The notes under the pieces: generated by a model | Database searches by the model: none | Told to the model about the DNA's origin: nothing | What the model saw: the letters and a program-made list of their open reading frames with translations, nothing else | In this document: piece by piece, positions 5,131-5,592 of the stretch | Position numbering within the stretch: the first letter of the stretch is position 1 | Layout of the letters: the number at the start of each line of letters is the position of its first letter | Assembly: GCA_003170115.1 (NCBI GenBank) | Contig: PMZS01000047.1 | Span: 1-5,592 of the forward strand | DNA from: Spirochaetaceae bacterium | Lineage (GTDB): Bacteria > Spirochaetota > Spirochaetia > SZUA-6 > Fen-1364 | Direction of reading: 5' to 3' | DNA: 5,592 nt | Translations under genes and position numbers: made by a program

Positions 5131-5592
5131 GTCTCTCCTCCCGTCAGGCGCATGAAGTGCCGCTCGAGGTCCTCTTCCATCGGGGCGAGGCGCTCCAGCG
5201 CCACACCGGCGCCGACCAGGGCACGGGCGATGAGAGCAGGCTTCGCCGTGTGGTCGGCGATCCGCAGGCACGCATCCCCTGATCGCGACACCTCGACGAG
5301 CCCCAGCTCGTTTCGTAGTATCCGTTCCGCCAGTGCGACGTCGTCCACTTCGATCTCGATGGCCAGCCTGCCGTTATCGCGCAGCTCGTTGTAGTCAACC
5401 TGCTCGACGAGCCTGCCGGCGTGCACGATGCCCACCCGGTCGGCGAGGTGCTCCACCTCGTCCAGGAGGTGACTGGACATGAAGATGGTCACGCCCTGGA
5501 CGTCGGCGAGTCGGCGGAGCAGGGCACGGATCTCCACGATGCCCGCGGGGTCCAGCCCGTTGGCCGGCTCGTCCAGGATGAGAAGCTCGGGC
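5127..5592 (-). CDS. ABC transporter ATPase, C-terminal part, cut by window edge
   Basis: The last 154 residues of an ABC ATPase are present. They begin just before Walker B (PELLILDEP, with catalytic Glu E8 of the fragment), followed by the D-loop NGLDP (11-15) and the H-switch FMSSHLLDEVEHLADRVGIV with H41. Walker A and the LSGGQ signature lie beyond the window. The C-terminal 80 or so residues, ending LERHFMRLTGG, resemble the extension common in BcrA/CcmA-like drug and antimicrobial peptide exporters. It powers the ABC-2 permease encoded immediately downstream, with which it overlaps by four bases (ATGA), so the two form an operon. No key residue is missing in the part seen. Confidence 0.93.
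   Translation of the reverse strand, partial: PELLILDEPANGLDPAGIVEIRALLRRLADVQGVTIFMSSHLLDEVEHLADRVGIVHAGRLVEQVDYNELRDNGRLAIEIEVDDVALAERILRNELGLVEVSRSGDACLRIADHTAKPALIARALVGAGVALERLAPMEEDLERHFMRLTGGET

Noticed and set aside
4510..5394. Long plus-strand frame of 294 codons opposite the ABC genes
   Set aside because: The translation is rich in Arg, His, Gln and Ser typical of antisense frames in GC-rich DNA, while the minus strand encodes clear ABC-2 and ATPase motifs.

Overview
The window is 5.6 kb of moderately GC-rich bacterial chromosome holding seven protein genes, two of them cut by the window edges. Nothing in it fixes the species. A free-standing protein with a CxxC...HGICPEC motif, a style I associate with Desulfobacterota/Nitrospirota-type signalling proteins, beside an Hsp100 unfoldase, a universal stress protein and an MdtG-like efflux pump suggests an environmental Gram-negative bacterium. 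That placement is a weak inference. I see no transposase, integrase, CRISPR array, tRNA or rRNA.

Layout: (1) 1-444, minus: N-terminal part of an Hsp100/Clp AAA+ ATPase with only one Clp_N repeat. (2) 445-610: divergent promoter region with back-to-back sigma70-type promoters. (3) 611-1081, plus: a UspA-family universal stress protein, visibly more AT-rich than its neighbours. (4) 1082-1220: control region with a long nested inverted repeat, a candidate promoter and a short direct repeat. (5) 1221-2444, plus: a 12-TM major facilitator drug exporter. (6) 2445-2688: gap without a convincing gene. (7) 2689-2880, minus: a 63-residue putative zinc-binding protein. (8) 2881-2981: divergent gap with a near-consensus promoter and a perfect 12-bp palindrome. 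(9) 2982-4337, plus: a GH1 beta-glucosidase. (10) 4342-5130 and 5127-5592, minus: an ABC-2 permease and the C-terminal part of its ATPase, overlapping by ATGA and converging on the glucosidase gene.

The left half reads as a stress and efflux neighbourhood: disaggregase or unfoldase, universal stress protein, drug exporter. The right half pairs a cytosolic beta-glucosidase with an unrelated ABC exporter arranged tail to tail. The most interesting point is the beta-glucosidase promoter. Its -35 is perfect, its -10 has one mismatch and the spacer is 17 bp. It sits so close to the ATG that the predicted transcript begins at or within a base or two of the start codon, a leaderless mRNA. A GCGC-centred palindrome of LacI-family style fills most of the spacer. 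I found no clear multi-gene novel system; the candidates worth following are regulatory sites and two unusual small or shortened proteins.
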